Numbered from the stretch's first letter, positions 9,995-21,574 are shown. The stretch is 64,000 nucleotides of DNA from Ostreococcus mediterraneus (GCA_012295225.1 WMKK01000009.1:455909-519908), one strand, 5' to 3'. The notes: generated by a model from the letters alone, not told the origin. Program-made: numbers and translations.

Positions 9995-12152
9995 TCACCA
10001 CCAAGGCTCGTCGAACGCGGCGGCGCGCACGACGACGTGAGCCTCGGCGGGAACAACTGGTTTGCCGGGCGGTTTGCACATCACAAACACCCGACCTGAG
10101 GCGCGACTAAACTTTTCGCGTAGCAAAGAAAGTGCTTTGACACTAATCAATGCTGATGCTAAACCTACGGCAGCAGCGGGTGCGGACACAGATGTGACGT
10201 ACCCAACGCTTTCGCCTGAAATTTCTGCGAGTGCGACGTCGTCTCGTCGCCTCGCACCAGACTTTTTTCCAGTCCACGCCGCGTTTTGAGCAGCTGTGGG
10301 AACATATAACTCAGAACCCAACGATGGCTGTCCTGACCACGGACATCGGAGCGTGACACGCACCATTGCATGTTGAGTAGCGAGTGACTCGGCTTTAGAC
10401 AACGCGTCTTGTGTCCGAATGACTCGCCCAACGGTGATACTTCTGCCGCATGCTTCTAACTCACGCAGACCCTGAGGTACTTTTCCGATTGGTGTCTTCG
10501 CCATGAGTGCTTTGATTTCATCAAACAGTTCTTGCCTTTGCGCAACACCGGCAGGGGTATCGAGATAATCATCAGGAAACACGGGCTTGCCAAATTGTTG
10601 CGCGCACCACGACCACTCCTTCATACCCGCCGCTCTCGCACCAGCGTGCGACATACCCAGTAACAGCGGTATTGCCCACGACTTTGGAACGATGACGCTG
10701 TATCCCTCAGACGCGTTTACGCCCCGGTTGATTAAGAGGCCGGAATAATTTTTCAATCCAATAGCTTTGGCTGGTTCCCACGGACGCTCCAACATCGCAT
10801 CGCGTGACGCGCGGCAGCTCACATTGAACTCAGCTTGCGTTGGAGCTGTCTCGCTCGGTTCATCGTCGATGCGTTCAGGTGCTTGGTCAATATTGAGCGT
10901 CGCTGCACGTGGATCGTGCGACACAAAGTGACGAACACCACGGACGACATGTCTCTCACTCAAGAAATCAAGCCTCGGTACGAGCTTTTGCACAACCTCG
11001 AACGATTTGTGACCAATAATCTCAAGACGTGCAAATGCGTCGCTTGTTTCAACGGTGACTGCAGATCCACCACGTTTAACTTTACGAGCCACCTGTCGCG
11101 CTACAGCAGCGCGAATTGCTTGCAAAGCTTTTTCACTCGCGGCGGGATGCACCCATACGTGCGCCTCTGAGTCGTTTGAATCTTTCGCGCGTGGCATGTA
11201 ATACGCCATCACAGGCGCGATCGTACGCTTGTTTTTAAACGTCTCGATGTGCATCGCGCATGCACGATGCGCTGCACGGAACATCTTGTTATTCAAGCAC
11301 TTCTTCTCCACGGCGAGTTCAACCAACGCCCGACGCACCACAGCGCCGTCGCCTTTTAAGACTATACACGAATAATACGAAGAATCATGCACCAATGCGC
11401 TTTGAGCGATTGATTTCATAATAAATCGCCACCCTCGTCCGCGACCAGGCCGAATGCTCGGTAGAATCCATCCCCATTTACTATGTTTGCGCGTTGTAAA
11501 TCTGCAGTTGTAAAAACGTATGCTTGCGTTAGTCGATGCACGAACGCACTTCATCGCGCCCGTCTCACTGTGTGTTGCCTCAGTCAATGTACCAAACGGT
11601 AACTATTTACGCTTGTCTCCAACGGCCGCCGAAACGTCCTCGGATTGGCTGGGTGCGTGATTTCGTCTTCACCGGCAACAGCTCATTCTCTTAGCGCTCT
11701 CACGCGACAAAACATAACCACACTCACCTCTTCGCATGCCAAGTATGCGTGCGTAACACCTTAAATGTAACGCCATCAATCACACGCTTCGTTTCCGCGT
11801 TCAATCGCCCGCGTCGCCTGAGAGCCTCTCGACACAACCGGAATCCTCTGCCGACGTCGCCGCCGACGTCGCCGCGCCTCCGCTTCAAGTTAGGTCGTCT
11901 TCGCGACAAATACGGGGCATGAGACGTCGCTCGCCGTCGCAAATGCCTCGGTAGCGTACTCACACCCAACACTTTCCCATTCCCTCGTCCTTCAATCGCC
12001 GTCGTCGTCGCATAAAGCTCAGCCGCGCGCGCGCTCGCAAAATCCCACACTTTAATGAATCGCGCCGCTCCATCCTCGCGCGACGTCCAATCGCCCCGCG
12101 TCGTCGCCAAGACGACGTCAACATCTGACATCGACTTGCCTGGCGTCGACAT
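9995..12152 (-). CDS. POP1: Ribonuclease P/MRP protein subunit POP1
   Basis: POP1 is the large protein of nuclear RNase P and RNase MRP, which trim tRNA 5' ends and process rRNA. I join two exons, 12152-11728 and 11567-9995, across an intron at 11568-11727 (GTGAGT donor, CACAG acceptor, TTGACTGAG as branch candidate), giving about 665 aa. Exon 1 holds the Arg-rich POP1 signature LPRHLRRRATSH and then THTWHAK, and exon 2 continues with SKWGWILP, the expected sequel. Further on lie the DSSYYSCIVLKG segment and a POPLD-type region (YSGLLINRG, VIVPKSWAIPLLLGMSHAGAR). The C-terminal domain ends in DEPWW. The first in-frame ATG is at 12152; the frame extends upstream but without ATG. It is divergent from valyl-tRNA synthetase. 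Confidence 0.9.
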
Positions 12153-12468
12153 CGCGCGCGCGCGATCGCCGCACTCGCCCACGAGGCGCACAATGCGACT
12201 CGTGCACCGAGCCGTCGCCTGAGGTTCTAGGTCTCGATCATCACCACATCAGTCGCGTTCGACGCCACACGGCGACGCGCACGGCACGAACGACGCGAAC
12301 GACGCGCGCAAGAACACGCAACGAATCGTATCCATCGATTGAGTCTGTCGCACGACGACGTTCGGGGGTATACGTAGGACATCTGTGCTCATTTGCGCTG
12401 CGCAGGAGCGCGCCACATCGACATCGGTGCCACCGACGGCGGACTTTGTGTCGACGTAATCGCGCGCG
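12153..12468. promoter_or_regulatory. Divergent promoter region POP1 / valyl-tRNA synthetase
   Basis: A 316-bp spacer between two ATGs facing away from each other, so it must hold both promoters and both 5' UTRs. It is rich in CGACGCG-type words with no clear TATA box. I see no open frame with a plausible product. Confidence 0.5.
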
Positions 12469-15400
12469 ATGAGCGAGGCGGAGGCTAACGCCGCGGCTGC
12501 GGCGGTGGCGAATGTTGAAATTGATCCGGTGAAGGCGGCGAAGAAGGCGGCCAAGGCGGCAGAGAAGGAAGCGAAGAAGGCCAAGGCTAAAGCCAAAGCC
12601 GCGGCTAGGGCGGCGGAGGACGCGGCCAAGGCGACGCAAGGCGACCAAGGGAAAAAGGCAAAGAAGAAGGCTGCGAGTGGACCAGCTGAGGAGGATATTA
12701 AGGCTTTGGAAAGTGCTTTGGCGACGAAGAGCGGTGATAAAAAAGATTTGGCGAATACACCCATGGCAAAGTCTTATAACCCGGTGGCGGTTGAAGCGGG
12801 CTGGTACGATTGGTGGGAGAAGGAAGGTATGTTTACTCCGAAAATGGGCTCTAATAAGCCAAAATTCGTCATTGTCATTCCTCCTCCGAACGTTACTGGG
12901 GCGTTGCACATTGGACACGCGCTGACGAACGCTATTCAAGACACCATTGTGCGTTGGCGTCGCATGAGTGGATACGAAGCGCTTTGGGTGCCAGGGACGG
13001 ACCACGCGGGTATCGCCACGCAAACTGTGGTTGAGAAGAAATTGCAACGCGAAGAAGGTATTACTCGACATGATTTGGGGCGTGAGAAGTTTCTTGAGCG
13101 TGTCTTTGAGTGGAAAGAAGTGTATGGTGGTAAGATTACAAACCAACTTCGCCGCATCGGTTCGTCCATGGACTGGACGCGTGAGGCGTTTACGATGGAT
13201 GAAAAATTGAGCAAGGCTGTCAAAGAGGCGTTCGTCCGCATGTTCAACGAGGGTCTGATTTATCGTGATAACCGTTTGGTGAACTGGAGCTGCCAGTTGA
13301 AGACGGCCATCAGTGACATCGAGGTTGACCACATTGACCTTGAAGGTCCGACGATGTTGTCCGTTCCGGGACACTTGAAAAAGGTTGAATTTGGCGTCAT
13401 CACCTCATTTGCGTATCCTTTCGAAGATGGCTCTGGCGAAGTCGTCGTGGCAACAACTCGTATTGAGACTATGCTTGGCGACACCGCAGTGGCGGTGCAC
13501 CCCGAAGATGAAAGGTACAAGCACCTCCACGGCAAGTTTGTCATTCACCCTTTCAACGGCAGACGCATCCCTATTATCACGGACGCCGAACTTGTTGACA
13601 TGGAGTTTGGTACTGGTTGCGTGAAGATCACCCCAGCGCACGATCCGAATGATTTTACGACTGGTAAACGCCACAATCTCGAGTTCATCAACGTCTTCAC
13701 TGAAGATGGTTTGGTGAACGAACAAGGCGGCGAACAGTTCACTGGCATGAAGCGCTTTGAATGCCGCGTTGCGATTAGCGAAGCACTTGACAAGCTCGGA
13801 TTGTTCCGCGGTAAGGCAAGCAACCCGATGCGATTGGGTTTATGCAGCCGCAGCAAGGACGTGATCGAGCCTATGCTCAAGCCCCAATGGTGGGTCAACT
13901 GCCAAGATATGGCCAAAGAAGCGTGTGATGCTGCCCGCGATGGACGCCTCGAAATTCTTCCACAATTCATGGAGCCTACCTGGTTCCGTTGGTTGGAGAA
14001 CATTCGCGATTGGTGTATCTCCAGACAACTCTGGTGGGGTCACCGCATTCCGGCGTTCTACGTTCGATTCACCGGCGAAGGTGATGATGAAAGCGGTATG
14101 CCGGGTGGGAGCTCTGAAAAGATGGACCGCTGGGTCATCGGCCGCGATGCCGATGAGGCGCAAGCTGCGGCTCAAGCCAAGTTCCCTGGTAAAGAATTTG
14201 TCTTGGAACAAGATGAAGATGTCCTTGATACTTGGTTCTCGTCCGGTTTGTTCCCATTCTCCGTGTTTGGCTGGCCCGATGAGACGCCTGACTTGGCCGA
14301 ATTCTACCCGACGTCTCTCCTCGAAACCGGTCACGATATCTTATTCTTTTGGGTTGCTCGCATGGTGATGATGGGCATGAAACTCACTGGCAAGGTTCCG
14401 TTTAAGCAAGTCTACCTTCACGCCATGGTTCGGGATGCTCATGGTCGGAAGATGTCCAAGTCTCTTGGTAACGTCATCGATCCTCTCCACGTTATTGAAG
14501 GCATCGACCTCACCAAACTTCACGAAACGCTCATTGGTGGTAACCTCGAAGAAAAGGAAATCAAGAAGGCGCAGCAAGCGCAAAAGACTGATTTTCCTGA
14601 AGGAATTCCTGAATGTGGTACCGATGCGATGCGTTTTGCTCTCGTTGCTTACACGGCTCAAGGTCGCGACATCAACCTCGACGTTCTCCGTGTTGTTGCA
14701 TACCGACACTGGTGCAATAAGTTATGGAACGCTACTAAATTTGCGATGATGAATTTGGGAGATGACTACGTGCCGCCAACAGATATCAACAATTCCTTTG
14801 ATTTACAAAGTATTCCGCATGCTTCTAAGTGGATTCTTAGCCGCTTGAACAATGTGTGCGAGACAACGAACGTCGCTATGGAAGCGTATGACTTCTGCAC
14901 GGCCACGAGCGCGGTTTATGCGTTCTGGCAGTACGATCTTTGCGATAATTTCATTGAGATTATCAAGCCAGTCATGTTTGGTACCGATGAAGTCGCAAAG
15001 AAGCAAACGAAGGATGCACTTTGGATTTGCCTTGACGCTGGCTTGAGACTGCTCCATCCGTTCATGCCCTTCGTTACGGAAGAACTCTGGCAAAGACTCC
15101 CGCGTCAGACCACAGCCGAGTCTCCGTGTAGTATCATGATTGCTGAGTACCCAATCGCCGTTGATTCATGGAAGAACGAACTTGTTGAGGCGCAGATGCA
15201 AATCAACATTGACGCCATCAAGGCGCTTCGCTCCATGAAGGCTGACTACAATGTTGCTAAGATGAAGCCGGAAGCGTTCTATTCTTCAAAGTCAGACGAG
15301 TGTTCTGAAGCTATGAGCGTGAACAAGGAAGGGTTGATGGTTTTGGCTGGTCTTAGCGATATCAAACAGCTTGCTGATGGCGAATCTGCACCGGCTGGAT

Positions 15401-15669
15401 GCGCCGTGAACGTTGTAAGCGAGGCGCTTACAGTTTACATTCTCCTCAAGGGCGTTGTGGACGCGGCAACGGAGATTGCAAAGCTTGATAAGAAACTTGA
15501 GCAACTTGAACAGCAGTATGAGATGCTCAAATCAAAGATTGAAGATTCTGGCTACGAAGAAAAGGTTCCCGAAAAGGTTCGCATCGTTGACGCAGAAAAA
15601 CTCAGCAAGCAAGCGGAAGAGATAGACTCCATCAAGAAAGCTCGCGCGGACTTCGCATCGTTGCTGTAA
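12469..15669 (+). CDS. VARS: Valyl-tRNA synthetase
   Basis: Class I aminoacyl-tRNA synthetase charging tRNA-Val. The protein is 1066 aa in one exon, a normal eukaryotic size. The first ~75 residues are a Lys/Ala-rich helical extension typical of cytosolic eukaryotic ValRS. The nucleotide-binding signature HIGH lies near residue 146 within PPPNVTGALHIGHAL, and the second signature KMSKS near residue 662 in GRKMSKSLGNVIDP. Between them is the editing domain with TTRIETMLGDTAVAVHP and the GTGCVKITPAHDPND motif. The C-terminus has the Val-arm coiled coil (KLDKKLEQLEQQ). No clear transit peptide is visible, though plant-lineage ValRS is often dual-targeted from alternative starts. Confidence 0.97.
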   Translation: MSEAEANAAAAAVANVEIDPVKAAKKAAKAAEKEAKKAKAKAKAAARAAEDAAKATQGDQGKKAKKKAASGPAEEDIKALESALATKSGDKKDLANTPMAKSYNPVAVEAGWYDWWEKEGMFTPKMGSNKPKFVIVIPPPNVTGALHIGHALTNAIQDTIVRWRRMSGYEALWVPGTDHAGIATQTVVEKKLQREEGITRHDLGREKFLERVFEWKEVYGGKITNQLRRIGSSMDWTREAFTMDEKLSKAVKEAFVRMFNEGLIYRDNRLVNWSCQLKTAISDIEVDHIDLEGPTMLSVPGHLKKVEFGVITSFAYPFEDGSGEVVVATTRIETMLGDTAVAVHPEDERYKHLHGKFVIHPFNGRRIPIITDAELVDMEFGTGCVKITPAHDPNDFTTGKRHNLEFINVFTEDGLVNEQGGEQFTGMKRFECRVAISEALDKLGLFRGKASNPMRLGLCSRSKDVIEPMLKPQWWVNCQDMAKEACDAARDGRLEILPQFMEPTWFRWLENIRDWCISRQLWWGHRIPAFYVRFTGEGDDESGMPGGSSEKMDRWVIGRDADEAQAAAQAKFPGKEFVLEQDEDVLDTWFSSGLFPFSVFGWPDETPDLAEFYPTSLLETGHDILFFWVARMVMMGMKLTGKVPFKQVYLHAMVRDAHGRKMSKSLGNVIDPLHVIEGIDLTKLHETLIGGNLEEKEIKKAQQAQKTDFPEGIPECGTDAMRFALVAYTAQGRDINLDVLRVVAYRHWCNKLWNATKFAMMNLGDDYVPPTDINNSFDLQSIPHASKWILSRLNNVCETTNVAMEAYDFCTATSAVYAFWQYDLCDNFIEIIKPVMFGTDEVAKKQTKDALWICLDAGLRLLHPFMPFVTEELWQRLPRQTTAESPCSIMIAEYPIAVDSWKNELVEAQMQINIDAIKALRSMKADYNVAKMKPEAFYSSKSDECSEAMSVNKEGLMVLAGLSDIKQLADGESAPAGCAVNVVSEALTVYILLKGVVDAATEIAKLDKKLEQLEQQYEMLKSKIEDSGYEEKVPEKVRIVDAEKLSKQAEEIDSIKKARADFASLL

Positions 15670-15740
15670 CTCAACACTAAGCACATCTTTAGAATACAGT
15701 ATTGTGAATTCAATATAAATACAACACTAAAACAGCATAT

Positions 15741-17432
15741 CTACAGTCTTCCCAAGGTCTCCTCACGAGATTGAGGCGACGAAATGCTCTTTTGTGAGTT
15801 CAGTGGACGCCTTCGTGGACGCAATGGGATATCGAAACTATCCATACCACTAGACGATAGCTTCGGGTTTATGAAAATTTTGGTGCCGCTGGTGACTTGC
15901 TGTGTGGGACTTGCACCTTTGCCAGTTGGCGACTCATTATTCGCCACACCAAATGATGTCGCCATCGATGAATTGGCTCGCTTGATGTCTTCAAGCTTTT
16001 TGCGCAACTCCTCTCTCTCGCGTGCTTTCTGCAGATGCTCTATCCTATCTTCTTCCGCTTTTGAGTCGCGTGCCAGTTTTTCTCGCTGCATCTTTTGCAA
16101 CTCATGCGTACGGCGTGCGGCTTCTTCTCGCATGCGCGCCTCAGCTTCACTCGCCTCTTTCTTTGCACGTTGTACAAACTCAGCCGTCGCCGCAGCTTCC
16201 TTCTGCTGCTGTGCCGTCTGGGCGGCTTGTTGACCAGCGCGATATGCGTCATATCCGGAACGCGCTGATTGATTCGACGACGTTGGCGTAGTTGGCGTAC
16301 CACCTCGCGACCAGCTACGTGTCACCGACGGTTGGTCCCGAGTAAAAGACTTCATAGGTTTCCCCATGTTTTCCCAAACCTTTCGACAAGCTTGTAAAAG
16401 TTTGAATGTCTCCTCGCATCGTGCGAGGTCATTTAAATTACCTCCACGTGCTGCCGAACGGTCTGGATGGAACTTTAGAAGTGCCTTTTTGTACGACGTT
16501 TCAATATTTTTCCCGTCTTCGTGCGTCTTGAGACGCAATAATAATCCAGCCAAGTCCCCAAACTCGGCGATATTATATAACCCTTCAGCCTTAAGCTCTT
16601 GCTGAGCGGTGATGCGTAAGTTGTTCAAATCATCCGCTTCCTTTGCCTTAACTTCGCTTTCTTTTCTGAAAGCCTCAGTGGCGTTGTTCATGCGGTGCAC
16701 CTTTTTCAGCGCCGCCTTTTTCTTGCGCGCAATTTCAGCTTGCTTTTCCAACTCAACGCGTCTTTTTTCCCATTCAATTTTATCCGCCTCTGCACGTGCG
16801 CGAGCAACTTCATCTTCGGTTTCTTTCCCTTCAATCTCGGCTTCAAGTACTTGATCAGCGACGAATTGAAGCTTGTCTTTCGTGTCTGCGGAATCGCTTT
16901 CTTCATCTTCCGCCGCTGAAGAGTCAGATTCATCAACTGTCGACGGTTCGTGCGGCTCCGTCGACTTGACGTCTACCGGCATCGATTGTTTCGTCTGCTG
17001 GCGCTCTTCCAAACTCTCAAAAGTCGCAGGTGCGACGAATGTTGTCGTCGTCTCTCTGGCGACGCCAACCGCCTCGCTCTCCGCCTGATCCTCCTCAAAC
17101 GCGTCTTCCATCATTTCATCCACCTGAACGAACGAACTCTCGGCTTCGTTATCATCCATAAACGTCCTACCACTATTCGTCTCAATCTCCATCGCCTCCA
17201 CCGCGGCGCTCGCCGTCCTTGTCGTCGTCGAGCTCGCCGTCGGTTTCGCCTTCACGACGACGCGCGCGCGCTCGCTCCTCCCCAACGCCTCCGTCGTTTT
17301 CTCCGACCACGCGTGCGTCAAGAGCGTATACTGCCGCCCAAGCACCGCACCGAGAATAAACCAAAACCCACACGCGAGTTTAAACATTATCGCATTCACC
17401 CACGTCTCGTTCAGCGCCAAAACTTGCGACAT
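15741..17432 (-). CDS. Membrane-anchored J-domain protein (auxilin/JAC-like C-terminal J region)
   Basis: A 563-aa protein in one exon. Residues ~14-33 form a hydrophobic segment (MFKLACGFWFILGAVLG), suggesting an N-terminal membrane anchor. Then come a disordered acidic region (~90-190) and a long charged coiled coil (~190-280). A J-like module follows at about 295-350, with YKKALLKFHPDR holding the HPD tripeptide that stimulates Hsp70 ATPase. This layout resembles auxilin-type proteins, in which the J domain lies late in the chain. The C-terminal ~200 residues are Gln/Ala/Glu-rich with another coiled coil. The role is inferred as an Hsp70 co-chaperone at a membrane. It ends 72 bp from the ValRS stop (convergent) and is divergent from Rpt2. 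Confidence 0.75.
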   Translation of the reverse strand: MSQVLALNETWVNAIMFKLACGFWFILGAVLGRQYTLLTHAWSEKTTEALGRSERARVVVKAKPTASSTTTRTASAAVEAMEIETNSGRTFMDDNEAESSFVQVDEMMEDAFEEDQAESEAVGVARETTTTFVAPATFESLEERQQTKQSMPVDVKSTEPHEPSTVDESDSSAAEDEESDSADTKDKLQFVADQVLEAEIEGKETEDEVARARAEADKIEWEKRRVELEKQAEIARKKKAALKKVHRMNNATEAFRKESEVKAKEADDLNNLRITAQQELKAEGLYNIAEFGDLAGLLLRLKTHEDGKNIETSYKKALLKFHPDRSAARGGNLNDLARCEETFKLLQACRKVWENMGKPMKSFTRDQPSVTRSWSRGGTPTTPTSSNQSARSGYDAYRAGQQAAQTAQQQKEAAATAEFVQRAKKEASEAEARMREEAARRTHELQKMQREKLARDSKAEEDRIEHLQKAREREELRKKLEDIKRANSSMATSFGVANNESPTGKGASPTQQVTSGTKIFINPKLSSSGMDSFDIPLRPRRRPLNSQKSISSPQSREETLGRL

Positions 17433-17857
17433 GATGTCACACCTCGCTCTGGTGTTACACTATAATCCAAACACCCAACGACCAGCGCACGCGCGCGACG
17501 GGCACGACTCGAATCGCGCCACGCGAATCGAACGATGCGTGTGCGTGTAGCCTCGCGCGCGATGCGATCGAGCGCGGATTCTCGCCGGGGCGACTGTGGC
17601 GACGCGGCGCCAGGAGTTCCGGTCGTTGGCCGATGGTCTCCCGGTTCTGGTGGCGTCAAATTCTCTTGACGGGTCATGACTCCTCAATGAGTCCCTGAAT
17701 CAGACAATGTATCACACGTGAACATTTTTCAAGTCAACCCGATCTCACACGCGCGACGATCTGACGCGCCGCACACCCTCGCTCGCGTCGCGCATCGCAC
17801 GCGCACGAGCACAGACACGCGCACGTCCGCGTCTTTCGCGCATACGTCGCTCGCGCG
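17433..17857. promoter_or_regulatory. Divergent promoter region J-protein / Rpt2
   Basis: A 425-bp spacer between opposed ATGs, with CGCACGCG-rich words close to the Rpt2 start. There is no TATA box at a convincing position and no plausible small gene. Confidence 0.45.
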
Positions 17858-19186
17858 ATGGGGAACGGTCAGTCGCTCGATGGCGCCGACGGTGCGAACG
17901 GCGGTCGCGGGGGCAAGAAGCAGGAGAAGAAAAAGTACGTGCCCCCGGTGCCGCCCATGCGCGTGGGGAAGAAGAAGAAAAAGACTGGCATCGAGGGTTC
18001 GAATAGGTTACCCAACGTCGCCCCGGCGAGTAAGTGTAAGCTGCGCATGCTGAAACTCGAACGGGTGAAGGATTATTTGTTGATGGAGGAGGAATTCGTA
18101 GGGAACCAAGAGCGGTTGAAGCCGAGAGAAGAACGCGATGAGGACGAGCAGAGTAAGATTGATGAGATGCGAGGGGCGCCGATGAATGTTGGGAGTTTAG
18201 AAGAGATCATTGATGATTCGCATGGGATCGTGTCGTCGAGTATTGGACCGGAATATTACGTGAACATCATGTCGTTTGTGGACAAGAGTCAACTCGAACC
18301 AGGGTGCGCGGTGCTGTTACACCATAAGAATAGCGCCGTGGTTGGGACTTTAGCCGATGATGTTGATCCAATGGTGAGCGTGATGAAGGTGGATAAGGCG
18401 CCGTTGGAGTCCTACGCCGATGTCGGGGGATTGGAAGATCAAATTCAGGAGATTAAAGAGGCTGTGGAACTGCCGCTGACGCACCCCGAGTTGTATGAAG
18501 ACATTGGCATCAAGCCACCCAAGGGGGTGATTTTATACGGTGCGCCTGGAACGGGTAAGACGCTGCTTGCGAAGGCGGTGGCGAACTCCACGAGCGCCAC
18601 ATTTTTACGCATCGTGGGTTCAGAGTTGATCCAAAAGTACTTGGGCGACGGTCCAAAGTTGGTGCGCGAGTTGTTCCGCGTCGCCGACGAGATGAGCCCT
18701 TCTATTGTTTTCATGGATGAAATCGACGCTGTCGGGACAAAACGTTACGATTCTCAATCCGGTGGTGAACGAGAAATTCAGCGTACGATGTTAGAGTTGC
18801 TAAACCAGATGGATGGCTTTGATTCTCGTGGAGATGTCAAGGTTATCATGGCGACGAATAGAATCGAATCCCTTGACCCCGCGCTCTTGCGTCCAGGGCG
18901 CATAGACCGTAAGATTGAGTTCCCCTTGCCTGATGTCAAGACGAAGCGTCACATTTTCAACATTCACACTGGACGTATGAATTTAGCGCAAGACGTGAAC
19001 ATGGAGGAGTTTGTTTTATCCAAGGATGAGCTCTCCGGGGCTGATATCAAAGCGTTGTGCACCGAAGCCGGTTTACTCGCCCTTCGCGAACGTCGTATGC
19101 AAATCACCCACGCAGACTTTTCCAAGGCTAAAGAAAAGGTGCTTTACAAGAAGAAGGAAGGTACTCCGGAAGGGATGTACATGTGA
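17858..19186 (+). CDS. RPT2: 26S proteasome regulatory ATPase subunit Rpt2 (S4)
   Basis: AAA+ ATPase of the 19S base that unfolds substrates and opens the 20S gate. The protein is 442 aa, matching the family. It begins MGNGQS, the N-myristoylation signal typical of Rpt2. The OB/coiled-coil region is followed by Walker A GAPGTGKT (~228), Walker [10 protein letters not shown] (~285) and the second region of homology ending ALLRPGRID (~340). The C-terminus ends GMYM, a hydrophobic-Tyr-X tail of the kind that docks into alpha-ring pockets; most Rpt2 proteins end in LYL, so the last residue differs slightly. Single exon, with pinin 110 bp downstream on the same strand. Confidence 0.97.
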   Translation: MGNGQSLDGADGANGGRGGKKQEKKKYVPPVPPMRVGKKKKKTGIEGSNRLPNVAPASKCKLRMLKLERVKDYLLMEEEFVGNQERLKPREERDEDEQSKIDEMRGAPMNVGSLEEIIDDSHGIVSSSIGPEYYVNIMSFVDKSQLEPGCAVLLHHKNSAVVGTLADDVDPMVSVMKVDKAPLESYADVGGLEDQIQEIKEAVELPLTHPELYEDIGIKPPKGVILYGAPGTGKTLLAKAVANSTSATFLRIVGSELIQKYLGDGPKLVRELFRVADEMSPSIVFMDEIDAVGTKRYDSQSGGEREIQRTMLELLNQMDGFDSRGDVKVIMATNRIESLDPALLRPGRIDRKIEFPLPDVKTKRHIFNIHTGRMNLAQDVNMEEFVLSKDELSGADIKALCTEAGLLALRERRMQITHADFSKAKEKVLYKKKEGTPEGMYM

Positions 19187-19296
19187 GTCTATCCGCACCC
19201 TTAGTTTGTCTCGCATAGATGACTTTTTTTAATGACACACGTTCTGTACTAGAAATATACGCGCTCGTTCAACTTTGCAATGCTTCACTTATCACC

Positions 19297-20240
19297 ATGC
19301 CAAGTGCCGATGAACTCAGCCGGTCGCTCGCCGCGATCGGCTCCGAACGCCGTGAGGTACGTCTTTCGTCCATGCACGCGCGATTTATCGAAAACGACGG
19401 TGAACGCTGCGTGTAATCCGTACTAACCATTCGTTCGATCTTCAGGCGAACGAGCGTTTGAAACGCCTCGTGGAATCACGCGCGGGGAGAATCTCAAATC
19501 ATGCAAGCGCGCGGGTGAACAAAACGCCTAGAGTAGATCACGCCGCCTCCGCGACCGTGGCGGATGAAAAACGGAGCGAGCACGGTATGACGGAGCCGAC
19601 GGAGCCGAGACCGACGGCGCGGGACGATGACGCGAGTAAAAGCCGCCATCGAAGGATGTTTGCCGGATTACTTGGGACCTTAAAGCAGAGCAAAACGAAG
19701 AATGACAACGAGAAAGATGTCATGGCGAAAAGAAAATCCATAGAAGAGGCAGTAGTAGGGAAGAATGAAGAAATTAGTCGAGAGTTGAGAGAGGCGCAGT
19801 TCAAGGCGTTTGTTGAAAAGAGAGACGTGGATGAAAAAATCAAGTTTGACTTGGATATGAAGTACAAGGAGACTGAAAAGGCTTTCATCGCAGTGCAGTA
19901 TGAAGAATGGAAGAATTTGATAAGTGCTGGGGGCATTCTGACCACGACTGAACCGATGCTGGTGTACACGCTCAACACGCACACGCCTGAGACGCAAGCC
20001 AAGGCAAAGACGTCTGCGGCGCGCTTGGAGCACTGGAAGACTCAACAGCTCGAAAGAATTGAAAACGCAATCAACACTATCATCCGAAGACGTGAAGAGA
20101 CTGCTGCGCGGCGAGAGAAGGCGCGTACACAAGGAGAAGAAAATGGCGAGGATGTCGACGTCGAGCTTGAAGACCATGAAGAATTAACGCTGGAAGGCCT
20201 CGAAGACGAAGACACGACGATGATTGGCGGCGAAGAATGA
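19297..20240 (+). CDS. PNN: Pinin-like protein (PNN/SDK/MemA domain), splicing-associated
   Basis: Two exons, 19297-19356 and 19446-20240, around an 89-bp intron (GTACGT donor, ACTAAC branch box, TTCAG acceptor), giving about 284 aa. The signature RRMFAGLLGTLKQSK near residues 78-92 followed by a charged helix is the pinin/SDK/memA domain, which also covers YEEWKNLISAG further on. In animals and plants pinin associates with the exon-junction/ASAP-PSAP complex and spliceosome, so a nuclear mRNA-processing role is expected. The C-terminal ~60 residues are Glu/Asp-rich and end IGGEE. The 20-residue first exon (MPSADELSRSLAAIG) fits the N-terminal helix of relatives. An in-frame ATG at 19219 lies in the 5' leader and is a less likely start. 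Confidence 0.87.
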
Positions 20241-20265
20241 TAACTAGCAATCTATAGTATAATAT

Positions 20266-21505
20266 TTAATGCTTCAAAATACGCAGAAAATCACGACTGT
20301 ATGGCGGCAAACTATCACGCGAGCGTTTCTTGTCCCAATCGAGCACAAACTCCGTGTGGCCCTCCTTCAAATATAGTAAAAGCCTCGAGGGCACAGCAGC
20401 ATCTTGAAGCTTCCAATGAAAGTCTGCGCTTTCATACCACGGCACGGTGACATCAGCGCAGCCTGCCATGAGAATTGTTGGAGGAAAGTGAAATGTCTCG
20501 GTGGACGTCGCTGCATCGCCATTCGCCCTTCTAGAAAAACCAGCCATTTGGGCAATTTTATCTCCCTCTAAATCAATCGGACCGGGTGGTGATGCCACTA
20601 TTGATGATATACGTTTGGGCATAAGACGCGCCGGACTGCACACGTCAAAGTTTTCAGGGCCGTTCATTGCCCGACCCATAGTAGACACGATGGCAACGCC
20701 GCGCGAATCTTCGTAGCTATAATGATACCCCACGTCGTATACCCCAGCCAAACCAACAAACTTACTTGGCATACGAACATCATCGTGCCACTTGCGCGTA
20801 TTCGTGCGCGATTGCACATTCTTTACACCGCTTCGCTGTAACAATGCTCGAGCACATAGCTGAGCGCCAGCAGAGTGTCCAACGAGCGAAATTCTTTGCG
20901 CGTCCCCGCCGTAGTCGCCAATATTATCCATCGTGAACGAGATGCATCTGCTAATTTCATCCCACATTTGCACTGCATCTGCCGTGGGATACAATGAATA
21001 GGTCGCCACGCAGGTGACTATGCCTTCGTGCGCTAAATGTTCCGCAAGTGGCGAAAACTGCCACTTCTCTCCCGCTGCCCACACTCCACCGTGTATAAAT
21101 AACGCAACGGGTGCATCGCGTGCGTTTGCCGGGACGTATATATCCATCACACAACGTTCGCCGACGTCGTAGCGCACGTCACGAGACATGGAGACACTTT
21201 TGTGGACCTCGTCGTCGCGCGCCGGCGCTACTGGTCGTCTCGGGAGCTTTTTGTGCGTCTTTAACGCCCGCGCACCGTACGGAATCTTCGTAATTAATCC
21301 AGTGACTTCATCAACAATCAACTTTACAAGCTGAGTGCACTTTCTAACCTTTTCTTTCGGCGTGCGGCATAGCGAGAGGTCCTGTAGATGGATAAAGCGC
21401 GGGGCGTCAGCTCGACGGTTTCGAGCGCGCTCGAGGATGAGACAACGATCCGGCGAACGAAGAACGTACGTATGGTATAGCTTTAAACGCTTCGGTGAAC
21501 GACAT
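20266..21505 (-). CDS. Alpha/beta hydrolase, isoprenylcysteine methylesterase-like
   Basis: Two exons, 21505-21470 and 21381-20266, around an 88-bp intron (GTACGT donor, GCTGACG branch box, CTACAG acceptor), giving about 383 aa. I infer the first exon (MSFTEAFKAIPY) because the main frame has no upstream ATG and the splice signals match its neighbours. The fold shows the HGGVW oxyanion motif and the nucleophile elbow GHSAGAQ. The catalytic Asp is probably in ADVTVPW and His in GHTEF. This arrangement matches plant ICME esterases, which demethylate prenylated-protein C-termini at the ER, and related carboxylesterases. I see no strong membrane segments, so the exact substrate is unsure. It lies directly downstream of THF1 on the same strand. 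Confidence 0.8.
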
Positions 21506-21574
21506 AGCACGCGTGCGTGAGGTTGATGAGTCAATAGAAAATTTGCATGTGTGACAATGGGGTCCTAGTGAAGT

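Noticed and set aside
12241-13374. A 377-codon minus-strand frame
   Set aside because: Antisense shadow of valyl-tRNA synthetase and its leader.
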